Below, piece after piece: positions 34,509 through 46,782 of a stretch of DNA of 64,000 nt. The position numbers and the translations under genes were made by a program. Origin of the DNA: Linanthus parryae. Its lineage: Eukaryota; Streptophyta; Magnoliopsida; Ericales; Polemoniaceae. The stretch is from positions 157,119,345 to 157,183,344 of the forward strand of contig JALGPY010000002.1 of assembly GCA_023055425.1 (NCBI GenBank), in the 5' to 3' direction. The notes beneath the pieces were generated by a model. That model worked only from the letters and a program-made list of their open reading frames with translations, did not search any database and was not told the DNA's origin. The first letter of the stretch is position 1; each line of letters starts with the position of its first letter.

Positions 34509-37500
34509 CTGCAAGAAATGAAAATGAGTAAAACCTAAGAAGTAAGTTCAAGAAACTCAAAATACCCGAGCTAAAATAGTTATTACTATTTCACTGACAA
34601 TCTGATCAAAGTAAGATATCAAAACCTCCTTCCTCAGTGTACTACTGAGTAATGCATCCTCAGTCCTAAAAGAAGCTTTAGAATTACACAATCAGCCTCT
34701 TTAGCTATAACAAACTCGTACATCCGTTTCAAACAACTTCGCTATGCATGAGTTTTGGGCTAGGAACAATTCGTCTGAAGTTACAATACAAAATTCTCAA
34801 TCCACCACCGATTTGAACCGAAATACATATTCAAATTCAAAAATTACGAGGAAGGGCATAGGTTTTGTCCAAATAAGTAAATAAAGTCAGAACTAACAAA
34901 AATAAGCTACCAAGAACTGAAATGACTGTCCAAGTATGTTATTTTCTCTGTGGGAAACTTTCATGATCTATCTCATCGAGTGACGACAAACTACAGGAGC
35001 AACTGTATACCTTCGTAGTTGTTGTTTTCGGCTGGCGAAGCAATATATGAACATTCACAAACTCAATTTATCTAATGGTTAGTTTGTACGAATTCTAAAA
35101 TGTAGTTATTCAAAATCACTACCAAGCTGATTGTAACACATCACAAAACTATTAATTAATCAGTCTCATCAATCTTTAATTAACTGATTTAGTAAGCTTG
35201 AAGAAACAACCACCACGAAGTAAAAAAAAGGAAAAGATGCGCTCAGAGTTCATAGAGGGTCGCTCAATTGAGAGAGAGCAGTGGTAAAAGAAACACAGCA
35301 ACCGCAAAATTATCGAAACACAATACCAAGTATTAAGCAACTTGAAGGATTGGGTAACTTTGAGTAGCCACATTCATCATATGACAATGAAGGTTTAGGC
35401 AACTAATTCCACCCGAGAAGAACCAACTGGTTCCTAAAGCTAAGCTAAATCATTAAGCTAAGCTACGAACTCTACACCAGTTGGCCCACTGCCAACAGCC
35501 ACAAAGAGAAGAAATCTATTCCTCGCATCGCCTAGAGTCAGTAACCTGCCCCTTTCGAACAAGCAAAACTTAATATACGCAGCTTCCAAAATTTATGGGA
35601 ATATATATGACTACAACTCCACTTAAAACGCAGCCGTGGATAATATGTGCTCTTATCTAAAGGAGGCTCAGATCGTTCATTGCGATCAGGCTACAACGAC
35701 ACCGCCATGGCTGCAGCAACACGGTGGGGAGAGGTGCCCTGTGGGTGCCCCGCCAAGATGAAGGTCAGAGTCATAGCCTAAATTGCAAGGCATACAAATT
35801 TATCATCACACCCTGCAGTAGATTTCTTAATAAAATATAGAGTTGTCTGGAAATTAGATAGTCCTTGACACTTAATAATTGCCTTTTTTCTGTGGGCCTT
35901 TGCCGATCACAAAGATATTTCCAGAGACATAGAAGTTCCTTTTTTGCTTCGTAAATCCTCATTCGCTGTAAAAATCATACTTACACCCCAATAGTTGAAT
36001 TGTTTCTTCTTTTTTTTGTTCAAAGTCCAACTGTTACTCAATAAACTGGTTAGATATCTAGTATTATACAATATATTATACAATGAAGTGGGTGGATTGT
36101 ACAAGATTAATGTCCTAACTCTGAACCATCTCAATCCCAATATATTTTTAAATTCGAACTCGGGATCTAAAAAAGATATAGAGAACATGACCAGAGTCAA
36201 GATGTATGTCCCAATACGGATGGATAGTGCCAAGATTATACCAACCAGGATTCTGAATCTCACCACCCAGAATTTTATTCTTCCTCATTAAACGATGATA
36301 AATAGCAGCTGCCTTTCGAGATTTGGGATGAAGTAAATCTCATACAGCCTTGAGAAGATAAGTTCTACAACTTATAAAACGTCAGATAAAAATTTCAAGA
36401 TATGAACTGTTGTTTATCATTCAGATTACCCAACTATTGAGTCTTCATGGATACTATCCATAATTAAGGATAAGACGTCCGTAGACTTAAATAGCTACTT
36501 GAGAATACTCCATTTATCTTGCATCATCAAATCTGTTATATGATCCATAGATGGTTGAGTGTGCACTTCAACAACTACCCATCCTAAGCCTACAACACTG
36601 TTCCATGATTCAGTAATCATTAAGTAATACTACAGTGGATAAGCAATGTCATCAGATAAATTGCTTATCTGACCCAAAGGATAACCAAATACAATCGACA
36701 GCCTAGTTGTACCTGTAAGTCAACATATGTTGTCACCTTGTTCCTACACATAACGAACATAGAAGTAATTCAACATTTTCACACGTACCCCATACATAAG
36801 CCTATATATACACACAATTTAATAATTGACTATTGTATTAAAGGAGAATAATACTTTTAGTGTCACATTTGCACACGTAGCCCATATATAAGCCTATATA
36901 TATACACACAACTTAATAACCGACCAAACTCATGCAATTCCTCCACCATCATCAGCGATGTAGCCTTGGTTGAGCTGGTGGAGTAAAGGCAGTATTGTAG
37001 TTACAAGGTACTCAATAGAGCGCGCAAGAACTAAACTTATTTAGTATCTTCACCTTCATAGTTATTTCAGTACATGATAATAAAGTACCAGAAAAAGATG
37101 TGGTCAAGAGATTGCAGTCAGGGGTAATGAAGCATAATATTCCATAACATGATACAAGAAGAAAAGGGACAATAAGTGACAGTATGTCAAGGCCATCCTC
37201 TTAAACTAAAACTTCTACATAGCAGTTCATTGTTATAGTCCAAATCTTTAACCGTTGCTATGAATCTGCAAACCATTTCAAGATGCACACATTGTTCATT
37301 CCCTCTATATCCACCCAAGTACCCAACCAATAAACATCAACAAAAGGATGCTTCCATGTTACTTATTAATTACTACTATAAGCACAATAGAGAAACTAAA
37401 ACACATTACGATTGAATGATCTAGAAAAACTAAAACAAAAAACTAAATCCCCCACTAAAGCCTCTAACTTATCAGACCAAATTCGAACCACCCACAGCTG

Positions 37501-38143
37501 TAATTGGCCTTATCCCGTAACCCTTTTTAACTGTCTTATTTCTCTTCCCAAGTTTCAGCTGTACATTTTCCCTTTTTTCGGAATACTTTTCACTTTAAAC
37601 CTCAAGTCTTTGACGGACATCTGTAGGATTTCCTGTCTGTTCGTAGCCGGTTTGGTCAAAATTATCTATGGAATACTGAATTTCATTAATCTAGCCCAAC
37701 AATTTTTCGGCATAAAAAAAAACAAAAATGAATTCTCCCATGTTCATATAATCATATCTTGACGCTAGATATTCATGTTTATGATCCATATTTAGCACTT
37801 TCACACTGTTGGTGCGCAGATTTTATCCCTGCGCACCTAGAGTCACTTGGGAGTTCCAACATGTTTAATAATAAAGCGAGCATAGTTTACCTACATCTTG
37901 TTGCGGGAAAATGATAAAAGTTATGCATTTTTTTAAAACAACATTAGTTTCCCTAGTCCAATTAAAAAAAAGGAAAAAGGAAGAAAACATATTTTCTCAT
38001 TTAAGATCAGAATTAATTTCAAATTTGAGGAATTGGGTTTCAGAACAGACACGTCCCCAAAAATCAATCAGAGAGCAGAAAACAAAGCCTAAGAATAGCT
38101 CCCAAGTTCGCTTAAGCAGAAACAGGAGGGAAGCAGCACTTAC
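34509..38143. other. Helitron interior, repeats only
   Basis: No coding sequence recognised. It holds one copy of a 150-bp repeat (35663-35812), a 50-bp direct repeat pair (36780-36830 and 36870-36922: 'acacgta.cccata.ataagcctatatatacaca') and a 55-bp stem-loop at 37807-37861. Confidence 0.45.
37807..37861. repeat. Small stem-loop with TGTTGG...CCAACA ends
   Basis: ggtgcgcag (37811-37819) pairs with ctgcgcacc (37829-37837); the 55-bp block also begins TGTTGG and ends CCAACA. It may be a tiny fold-back element or chance. Confidence 0.4.
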
Positions 38144-38310
38144 CAGAAGCAATCACCATCGCCACAGTTGGAGATGCGAAATCCTAGTACAGATCGAAAG
38201 GACCAGAAGAGAAGAAGAAAGCAAAGTCCTTTACGGCTCCGGACTGAACAGAGAAGAAGCGAACCTAATCTTCGAATCGTCCGTAGAGACAAGATTCGAC
38301 ATTCACACAC
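38144..38310 (-). pseudogene. First-exon-like fragment (5' UTR plus ATG)
   Basis: On the minus strand a pyrimidine-rich UTR-like stretch (ttcttcttctcttctgg) leads to ATGGTGATTGCTTCTG at 38159-38144, followed by a consensus donor GTAAGTGC. It would encode M-V-I-A-S-G. The GC-richer, TC-rich character differs from the AT-rich surroundings and fits the first exon of a captured gene. The gene is unknown. Confidence 0.4.
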
Positions 38311-40125
38311 ATGCAGGTAACAAATTAAGAAAACCATCAAGCGATGTTACGACATAATCATACCTTGCACCAGATAAAGCAACACAGCAGATTCCTTGCA
38401 CAAATTTCAGAGGGTCAACCTGCAAACACCAATGCCTCACAAGCCTGTTCTCCGCTGAATTTGATTTCTGTAACTTCAATCACAGATATTACATGTGTAA
38501 GGATCACGTATTAGAACTGTAATCGTATCATAAGCAAGAATCACACCAGATAACATCAATTGGTTCTAGCAAAACCATATTAAAATGAGAATAAGAAACA
38601 AATACCAAGGTTAGCTTATTAACTCAGACCAAAAAGGATTTCAGCTTTTTATTTGGACCGACAATGGCTTAAGCTCAGGGGATGGGGCTCAGATCTGTTA
38701 GTGACTGGATATAGGAAGATGCCACCGCCATGGCTGCAAAAATCCATTTGCCCCGCCAATAAACGGACTGGATCCTCATTTACCCAAATCATGCTCAGAA
38801 CTCCTTGATCACCACTGCCCCTTTTAGGATTATATTTCAGATACTCCAAAAGAGCATTTGTAAATAAGGATAAGTCATCTACAAGATGGCGAGACCACCA
38901 AACAGCTAGAGGAGGACAACGATACTGAAGACCAGCCCACCATTAACAGAATAGCACAATTTACTATGAAGGGATATCAATGATGTCGAAGACCAACTCA
39001 TGCCACTATTTGAATTATATGCAGAGTTCACGGTCGTAGAAGTATACATGCCTAGCAGCTTTACCCAAAACCAGCACACACAAGCTTATGCTGCTACGCA
39101 ACATTAGCAGCATTTCTAGTTGGGTCTCAATCGGGTGCAATGCCTTCACCCCTCAGTAATGATAAATACAAGGCGGTGGCAGTGTCGGTACAGTTGATAA
39201 CCATTTAGGAACAGAGTCACCTAGCCCACTCACACTTGCAGCGGCGATGGAGTATACCGCACATCCACCCCTACGAAGCGACGAAGAGAGCTGCTTCTCA
39301 AAGGGCAATGAAGCAAACATGGAGGCCAAAGTAAATCCAATGCCTTCTGACACTCACATCCCACGTAAATCCGACTCAGCCAAGGGACAAAATAGTAATT
39401 GCACCGACATCACAATTAACCAACACACAAAGCACAGCACCACCGGTCCATATTGTCAAAAAGGGTGATTTGTATATGTTGCTATTTGTAGAGGCTCAGA
39501 TCGGTATATGCGATCAGGCTACAATGACACCGCCAAGATGCCAGTCAAAATCGTAGTCTGAATTGCAAGATGTAGAAATTTATCATCACAGCCTCTTAGT
39601 ACTCCATTTTGAATTTTCATTGAAGCAACTGCCTCTGCAAGTAAGGGTTCTTCAAAGAAAAATGCCGGAAAGAAATTACCAAGGTAGATTACATTGCGGT
39701 CGAGTTCCCTATAATGTACAGAAAATATTAACTTTCAGGAAAAATATAAAATGAAAGAAATGTGACATGAAGTTTCTTTTTCAGTGGTTAATGTATTAGT
39801 CTCGGTGCACTTTGGAGAATAGTTATAAGCCAACTGGATGAGAAGACGATCCCTATTCTAAAGTAATCATTTAAGACTCCATTTCATAGTTCCATTATCC
39901 TAATACTTTGCCATGTAAATCATAATAACACATCTAATCACCACAAATATCTGCAGGAACACAAAATCACATCAATCATCTTCATGTTCGTTAAAAAACA
40001 CAAATTTCGACTCAAAAAGGACAAGTGACTCAAACAAGTCTGCATCAGTATTTAGGCACAAAAGAACGAAAAAAACTCAATAAACTATTCAATATTATGA
40101 AAGTACCGGGCGAATCGACAGGTCT

Positions 40126-43100
40126 AAACTATTCAATAAAAGAGGTCCAGCGCCGTTTCTATCACGCGGGTGATGATATTTGCACTAATGCCCGAAATTG
40201 CAGGTCCCTCGCCTGAGATAAAACTGCAATGAACACCAGAATGTTATACGAATTCGTCAATTAACTGGTCTTAGAGCATAATAATAGCTCATAACATGAA
40301 CTCTTGGCTCAGACACCAATTAGAAATGAATATAAAGCTATCCAAGAATCAAAACCTCTTTGGAAATCAAATTAAACTTCAGCATTAGACATAAATATCA
40401 TAACCACAGTGTTAGCCCAGTGATTTCTGGTCCACAAGGTTTGGACGACAGAGTACAAAACCCACCTCCTGTTGCACGCCAATGTTGCGCGTTAACCAAA
40501 AAAAATGAAAAGATGCATGTTTGACGCGTTGCAATCCATTTAACCTATGTTCTATTGTTGGTCAGATGATAAACTGGTGGGGTCAACCAATTTCAAACGA
40601 TAGGTTTCAAGGCCAAAATCATTTTTGTAAAGCTACCCAAGTTTAAAAACAAAGAGAGAGCAAAGTGCCACAGGTAACTGAAACGTGAGCATTTCATGTC
40701 GGTTAATGTAAAGCAACAAAACCTTAAGCTCAAATGAATAACACGTGTTTGATCAAATGAAAATGATCTGCAGTACCAAGCCCGATTGGATATGCTCTTG
40801 CGTTATTGCATGTCTATCTTGTTAGTTGATTACTACTCATCACTAAACCAATAGAAGGCTATGACCAGGTATTACCAAATCAGGGAACGAATGTGCATCC
40901 AAAGCACAATGAGAAACAGAATGTCAACAGACCGAACATTCAAGGTATTATGCCCTAAGAATTGTTAGGCCTAAATTTAAAGGCAGGAAAAACTGGAAAT
41001 AGAAGGCATTATGACCAGAACAGAAAAGAACATACAGTATTTGCGTGGAGTTCCATATTGTCGGGCCTGTAAAAGGACCTTGAGTTTTGTAATTCTCACA
41101 GATTTGGGGAAGCTCATAATAATTTGATGATGTCAAACCACTGAATCCAAAAAAGCAAAATTATTGTATGTGTGCGAGTTTTACCAAGCATGTACTATAT
41201 TCAAAAGCCCGAAAAATTCCCAATATTTTTCATCTCTGGTGGATTTGGTGGTAAGAATAGGACATATATTGGAGTGCATGTAACAGATGACATGTGTAAT
41301 AATTTAACCTACATAGAAATTACCTTCGCGACTGCTCTGGGAGGGTATTCTCCTCCTAACTACTGTGAACCCGCTGTTTCACCTTGACTTCATTGAGTTT
41401 GTTGTTGCCTACACAAATTTATATCAGTAATTGATTAGATATAAAGTGATGACCATGGACTGTAACAATAACACAAATGACATAGGTTAGGAAAGTTTAA
41501 AAAAACCAAAAAAAAGGAAAAATGACCAAGAGAAGTGAGTACCAATGTCACAAGAGACTTTTGTCCATGAGGCAATATACGGTCAACAGGTTTACGCCGA
41601 GGCAAGAGATGTAGGAGGGCAACACCGAAGCTATAAAAATCAGTATTTGAGCTCAGCTGTCCAATCATTTCATAGCTGTGGATCAAAATGAGAAATTCAT
41701 AGAGCAATGGATATGTTTCAGATGCAAGCTTCAATGTGTGTGTCAGTGTGCTAGTGAAAGTAGTAATCTAGGAGCAGAGAGGATCCCAGGTGAAACAGAA
41801 CATGCAATTGATAATAGCATTTGGGCTTCTTGTTTGGAACAAAATTATTAGTTCATCTACTTGTCTGTTTTTCCACCCCTACGGAGAAAACCTCGTGTTG
41901 TTACATCAAATTGGTTCATCTCAATGAGGCAACATATTACAGGATATTGCCACACTTCATAATTGAAAAGGGATTGCAAAATAGAGGGGTTTAAAGCCTG
42001 GATGTACTCCAATAACCTAGATATATGGTGAATGTAGCGCGACAGTTTTTGATGTAAACAAATACAATAGCTTACTCTGGAGCATGATAACTGAAGGTTC
42101 CTAATACACGGGTAGAATGTTAGACGGGCTGCCATATCAGGGGCTTGATTAGAAAGATCAAAATCTGCAATTTTTGTGTCATCATATAGTTGAACACCTA
42201 ATTTCCCTTTGAAACACAGAAGCAACCCCTAAGATGCTCCAAACAGTAGCCCAGAAACATAAGAGCTACAAGAATTTCCTATAATTTAGGAGGTCTGTAG
42301 CCGAAATTGACGATATTGTAATGATCCGACATCACGAAGTACTAAATTTGTGCACGAGATATTATGATGTTGGATTCATACAGCATGCCCAGACATGGAT
42401 GTCAGCGAAAAAAGTTTAACACTAAACATCTATACACGCCAGTGCATAGAAGAAAGAAACATGTAAAACAAAAGTTGATCCTGAATATATGAAATGCCGG
42501 ATAAAACCTAAATCTATCACATATATACACATCAGGAACAAGAACTTCCAACTCCAGGTTTTGAAACTCCTTTATTTATGATGAGAATATTTTTGAGGAT
42601 AACCCTGAGCTTAGCTGAGGGCACTCTCGCGATCAAAATTCAAGCAACCCTTAAATAATTGATTTTTTGGACCAAAAGCCCTAGGTATCCAAACGAATCA
42701 ACCATAATCCATATAATGAGCTGGGAGTGAAAGAGAATTCATCAGAATTAATGTTTGCAAACAATTTCTTCCTTTTTCCGGATCTCGAAACCCGATTCAT
42801 ACAAAAAAAACTAACAGAAATCGGTAGCACAAAAACCAGTATAGCATACGAGGGAAGGATCACGGAATATGTATAAAGATGTATTAAAATAGCATTTCAA
42901 CAGCAACAGCAACAAGCAACTTAACCAAGAGGTCAACGACATTAACCTGTTTGTACTACTACATGCACGAGGGTCCAGAATATTCAAATACACACAACAA
43001 ATTAAAACATAAATTATATGTATTAGAGATAATGAAAGTTATCTTACTGTACTGTAAAATGCTTCCCACCGTAGTTGGGCTGTCCAGATGCTTTGCCCCT

Positions 43101-44692
43101 GGCTGCTTGGTCTTGGATAAAATGATATTGACCAAGGGAGTTCAAAAATAGCATTAGGCGGAAGTGAGACCATATAAACCGCAAATTCGATGAATATATC
43201 CTCAAGTGAACCCAAGAGACTCATGAATATCAAGAGTAGTCAATGCCATAAAATGTGTAGCCGAAGAGAAGAACGTAGCACTTACTCCCTCAAACTAAAA
43301 TTTGATTTGTAAATTTATTTTGGGTGAAAGCATTGTCAAAAATTCTTTTTACACATACCATGTTCCCAATGTCCCTAAATTCTCAAGTTAGAATCAAACA
43401 AGTGCCAAGATGGAAAGAGTTGCACAAAAGATGAAGGAAGGATGGCTGTGCTGTCAACAACATGATGAATTTGCAAGGAAAAGTCATCAAGTCCAATTGA
43501 AGGGGTAAAGATATAGAGAAAGGGAGCTCAGACAATTGGCAGAGAGGCAACACGGTGGGTTCTTAATTACAACCTGACATATAATATGTTATTTGTCAAC
43601 CAACAGCGGAAATTGAATCCAATGATTTCTTAGAGCATCAAATGAAATCCACTAAGGTTATGTTGGGGATATAAAGAGACTTCCGTATTTAAGATAAACC
43701 TGACACTTCACCATACTGAACATGCACTAAAGGCAAGCAGCAATACACTAACACAAAGCAACACACAAAGCAACATTTCTTATATGTTTCAGCAACATTT
43801 CTACTCCTTGATTAGAGGCATTATCGCCTCAAACATGCAACCATCAATTGAATGTCACTATTATATCAACACCAGCAAGTAATAATTTCATTAATCAAAC
43901 TGAATCCTCATACAAAGCTTGTATTATTTGAATTTTCACACATAAACGTGCAGAGAACAATATTGCGAGCGATAATCGCACATAATCAACACACGGTCTC
44001 CAACAGCAAGCGCAAAGTATCAACTACTGCTATGAAAATCAATATACACATCCTTGAAGCAATCGAATTTTATTCATATAAGCTCAAACAATTGTATAAA
44101 AATTGCATAGCTGAAATCGCCAACAGTCAAATGGAATTCATAATCATTCTAAAAAATTTAATGGACTTGGAAACGTAGGTCCTAACTCCTAATCCAGCAG
44201 AAATACAAATCCAACATGTATAATAATGTGTGAGCACAAGCTTAATTCACTTGTTTAACATATTAAGTCAGCAGATGGATAAAGCGGTGCATAATATAGA
44301 GCTAAAGTCTTACCGCAATGGTAAATCTGTAGCACGAGCCTATCTCAGCTGATTAACTTAACTAAGACCTGCAAAACAACACAATTAAACTGAAGTACGG
44401 TTTTCAAAACAAATCAAGCTCTCATATACAGAAAAAAATGATATTCACATAAACTTTCATCAGTTGGAATGTCTGTATCTTCAATTCAGGCGAAGTGACT
44501 GTCGATGACCGAGAGAGAAAACATAGAACAACACCGAATTCTCCGTCAAGTACCCAGAACCCTGTTATTCATCCCCAAACCATTTTTAATTCATCACTGA
44601 TGACATCTCAAGACCCTACTAAATATCAAGAAAAACAAAATCAAACCCCTGGCACCAAACTATTCAATAAAAGAGGTCCAGCGCCGTTTCTA
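40126..44692 (+). repeat. 36-bp exact direct repeat, 4.5 kb apart
   Basis: The copies at 40126-40161 and 44657-44692 begin aaactattcaataaaagagg and end gtccagcgccgtttcta. Similarity continues after a gap ('cctgagataaaact' against 'cctctgagatgaaaaact'). Confidence 0.8.
41324..42197 (-). pseudogene. PTI1-like protein kinase gene fragment, three exons with introns
   Basis: Exon 1, 42197-42076: T-K-I-A-D-F-D-L-S-N-Q-A-P-D-M-A-A-R-L (DFD in place of DFG, typical of PTI1-like kinases), then after a one-base shift H-S-T-R-V-L-G-T-F...Y-H-A-P-E (activation segment), donor GTAAGC. Exon 2, 41675-41543: acceptor [27 protein letters not shown]...S-L-V-T, donor GTACTC. Exon 3, 41408-41324: acceptor GTGTAG, frameshifted remains ending E-Y-P-P-R-A-V-A-K, donor GTAATT. 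The ATP-binding lobe and the C-terminal exon were not found. PTI1 kinases are cytoplasmic Ser/Thr kinases acting in immune and stress signalling. The retained introns show DNA-level capture. Non-functional. Confidence 0.82.
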
Positions 44693-45646
44693 AATATTTA
44701 TCTAGGGATTACCTCTGAGATGAAAAACTATCCTAGATTCTCAATTGAAAACACGAAATAGTATAATGTCCTCAACAGTATTGAACCCAAATTATCAATC
44801 ATAGGTAGACATCAAAATAGTTCGGAGATTATGTAATGACCTAAATTGTAATTGGAAGAAAACGCCATAAATAATTGAATTTTGCACAAACCCAAATCCC
44901 CCAGAACAGGCAAAACTCATCCAAAGAAATCCAAATTTATACTATTCACAGTACCTGCCACTTACTGTTGTAGGTGACCGGACTGGAAGGAGCAGAGGGG
45001 AAAACCAGAGGCTTCGGTCGAATCTGAGATGCATACTAAACCCTAATACAAACTGAATTTTGGTATTAGGGTTTTCCCACAAGTTCATACACCTTATAAA
45101 ATCAACAATCAAGATAGCAAACCCGACGCAGACCCTTCTCTGTGAAGCCGAAGCCACCGCCATCGCCACCATCCGGTTCTCTCTCTGTCTCTGCACAGCA
45201 AAGTGGGTGCGCGGATGAGTGAAGAGTGAGCTTCTCTGGGAACACCCCAGGGCCACGAGAATCGACGGCCTGAGGTCTCCGCTACCACAACAGTGGCGCC
45301 ATATCTGTGGGTCGATGACAACAACAGTGCCAACCGCCACCGCCTTCTCCCTCTTCTTTGTGTCTGGAGAGAGAGAGATCAGAGCTCTCTAGAAACCAGT
45401 GGAATGGCTTCTCTTCGAAGCCGCGTGAGGGAAGGACACACAAACCAGGCAAAGAAGATCCCAAATGACCATATCGCCCTTCAACCATAGCGTACTTGTT
45501 TCGCAGCAGCAAGGGCATAACCGACCTTTTCTACACGTCACTATTTCGCTGGCATTTCGCTGGCATTTTGACCGAGTTGGCAGAACATGATTGGGCCACC
45601 CCTGCCACGTAATGTGGCCTTAACTTATTTTATATAGGTAGTAGGA
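42198..45646. other. Helitron 5' part, no confirmed gene
   Basis: Mostly AT-rich. One exon-like piece at 43046-43112 (minus) reads Q-A-A-R-G-K-A-S-G-Q-P-N-Y-G-G-K-H-F before a GTAAGA donor. A GC-richer block at 44940-45540 has several overlapping ORFs on the minus strand (for example 45282-45518 and 44942-45340) and resembles a captured promoter/first exon. None is recognised. The block ends at the Helitron 5' terminus TCCTACTACC. Confidence 0.4.
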
Positions 45647-45707
45647 TATACTAACGTATAATCACATATTCACGTCCTAATATGACTTAGAAATGTGGGT
45701 TCTTACA
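45647..45707 (-). mobile_element. Element G, right terminus
   Basis: Ends GTGGGTTCTTACA at 45707, i.e. an LTR start TGTAAGAACCCAC on the minus strand. It is followed by the right copy of the duplication, GTTTC (45708-45712). Confidence 0.7.
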
Positions 45708-45712
45708 GTTTC

Positions 45713-46757
45713 ATTAAAAAAGAAGATGAACCTTGTGTCTACAAGAAGGTTAGTGGGAGCTCTGTTGTGTTTCTAGTCTTGTATGTGGATGACATACTAC
45801 TCATTGAAAACGATGTCCCTACCATGCAATTTTTTAAAGAATGTCTAGGGAAGTGTTTATCAATGAAGGACCTAGGGGATGCATCATATATACTTGGTAT
45901 CAAGATCTATAGGGATAGATCTAGGAAGCTGCTCGACCTGATTCAAAGTACAAATATAGACAAGGTGTTGAAACGGTTCAACATGAAAGAATCGAAGAAA
46001 GTATTCTTGCCCATGTCGCATGGGGTCACCCTTACGAAGGCTGACTATCCTTCGAATCAGATTGAGAAGGACTACATGAGTAAGATCCCATACGTGTTGC
46101 CTATCATCTCTATCATGTACGCCATGTTATGTACTAGAACAGATGTATCATACGCGTTAGGCATGGCAAGCAAATACCAGTCCAATCCGGGTGAAAGTCA
46201 GTGGATTGCTGTCAAGAATATCCTTAAGTACTTACGAAGTACTAAGGATGCATTATTGATATATGTAAGGGAGGAAGAACTAAGTGTAATAGGTTAAACT
46301 GGCGCGAGCTTCCAAACCGACAAAGGTGATTACAGATCGCAATCGGGTTATGTGTTTTGCCTAAATGGAGGAGCTGTGAGCTGGAAGAGTTCCAAGCAAG
46401 TGACCGTTGCTGATTTTACAACTTAAGTTGATTACAATGCTGCATCAACGCAGCAAAAGAGGCAGTTTGGATTAAGAAGATCATCACTGAGCTGGGTGTG
46501 GTTCCTAGCCTAGTGGATCAAATTGCATTGAAATGTGACATCAGTGGGCAATCGCACAAGAAGGAACCCAGGTCACACCAGAATTCTGAGCACGTACTTT
46601 GGAGATTCCATCTCAGTCAAGAAATCATGGAAAGAAAAGATGTGAAGATATGCAAGATTACAACATATAATAATCTTTCAAATCCAGTTACAACTCCGCT
46701 TGTTCAACAAAAGCATAAAAGGGCACACCAGATCTATAGGCATACGAGATGAACCAG
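45713..46757 (+). pseudogene. Ang-A reverse transcriptase second half and RNase H
   Basis: Continues the frame interrupted at 6889: I-K-K-E-D-E-P-C-V-Y-K-K, active site L-Y-V-D-D at 45780-45794 (intact), L-G-I-K-I-Y-R-D-R-S-R-K-L-L, C-T-R-T-D-V-S-Y-A-L. A stop at 46295-46297 follows V-I-G. RNase H remnants run from 46320 to 46700 with a stop at 46423 and a frame loss in the E-Y-x-A-A-A segment. The polypurine tract 'gcaagagggagac' precedes the 3' LTR. An ATG at 45695 lies in element G and is not a true start. Confidence 0.88.
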
Positions 46758-46782
46758 ATTTGCTCTAGTGCAAGAGGGAGAC

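Larger units (their letters stand above)
35663..39600 (+). repeat. Dispersed direct repeats within the Helitron
   Basis: Copy 1 (35663-35812) and copy 2 (39491-39597) share 'gaggctcagatcg', 'gcgatcaggctacaa.gacaccgcca' and 'gcaag...aaatttatcatcaca'. Copy 1 has about 50 extra bp between two 'ccgcca' words; copy 2 could be its deletion derivative. A third partial copy at about 38690-38735 shares 'ggctcagatc.gtt' and 'caccgccatggctgca'. Confidence 0.65.
29890..45646 (-). mobile_element. HEL-H: 15.8-kb non-autonomous Helitron carrying gene fragments
   Basis: On the minus strand it starts TCCTACTACCTATATAAA (5' TC end, 45646) after an A and ends CAGAACCTAG (29890) before a T. Twelve bases before the end is a GC-rich hairpin. 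These are the classic plant Helitron marks: TC...CTRR, a 3' hairpin, insertion between A and T, and no target duplication or terminal inverted repeats. No Rep/helicase protein is visible, so it would need a helper. Its interior holds kinase exons, other exon-like stretches, a SINE-like insertion and direct repeats. The ends were found by eye; a comparison with an empty site is lacking. Confidence 0.8.

Noticed and set aside
41324..42197. Functional kinase gene
   Set aside because: The ATP lobe and last exon are missing, exons 1 and 3 are frameshifted, and the DNA lies within Helitron ends.
45695..46297. 200-codon ORF starting M-G-S-Y-S as an intact gene
   Set aside because: The start codon lies in element G; the frame is simply Ang-A reverse transcriptase opened by the insertion junction.
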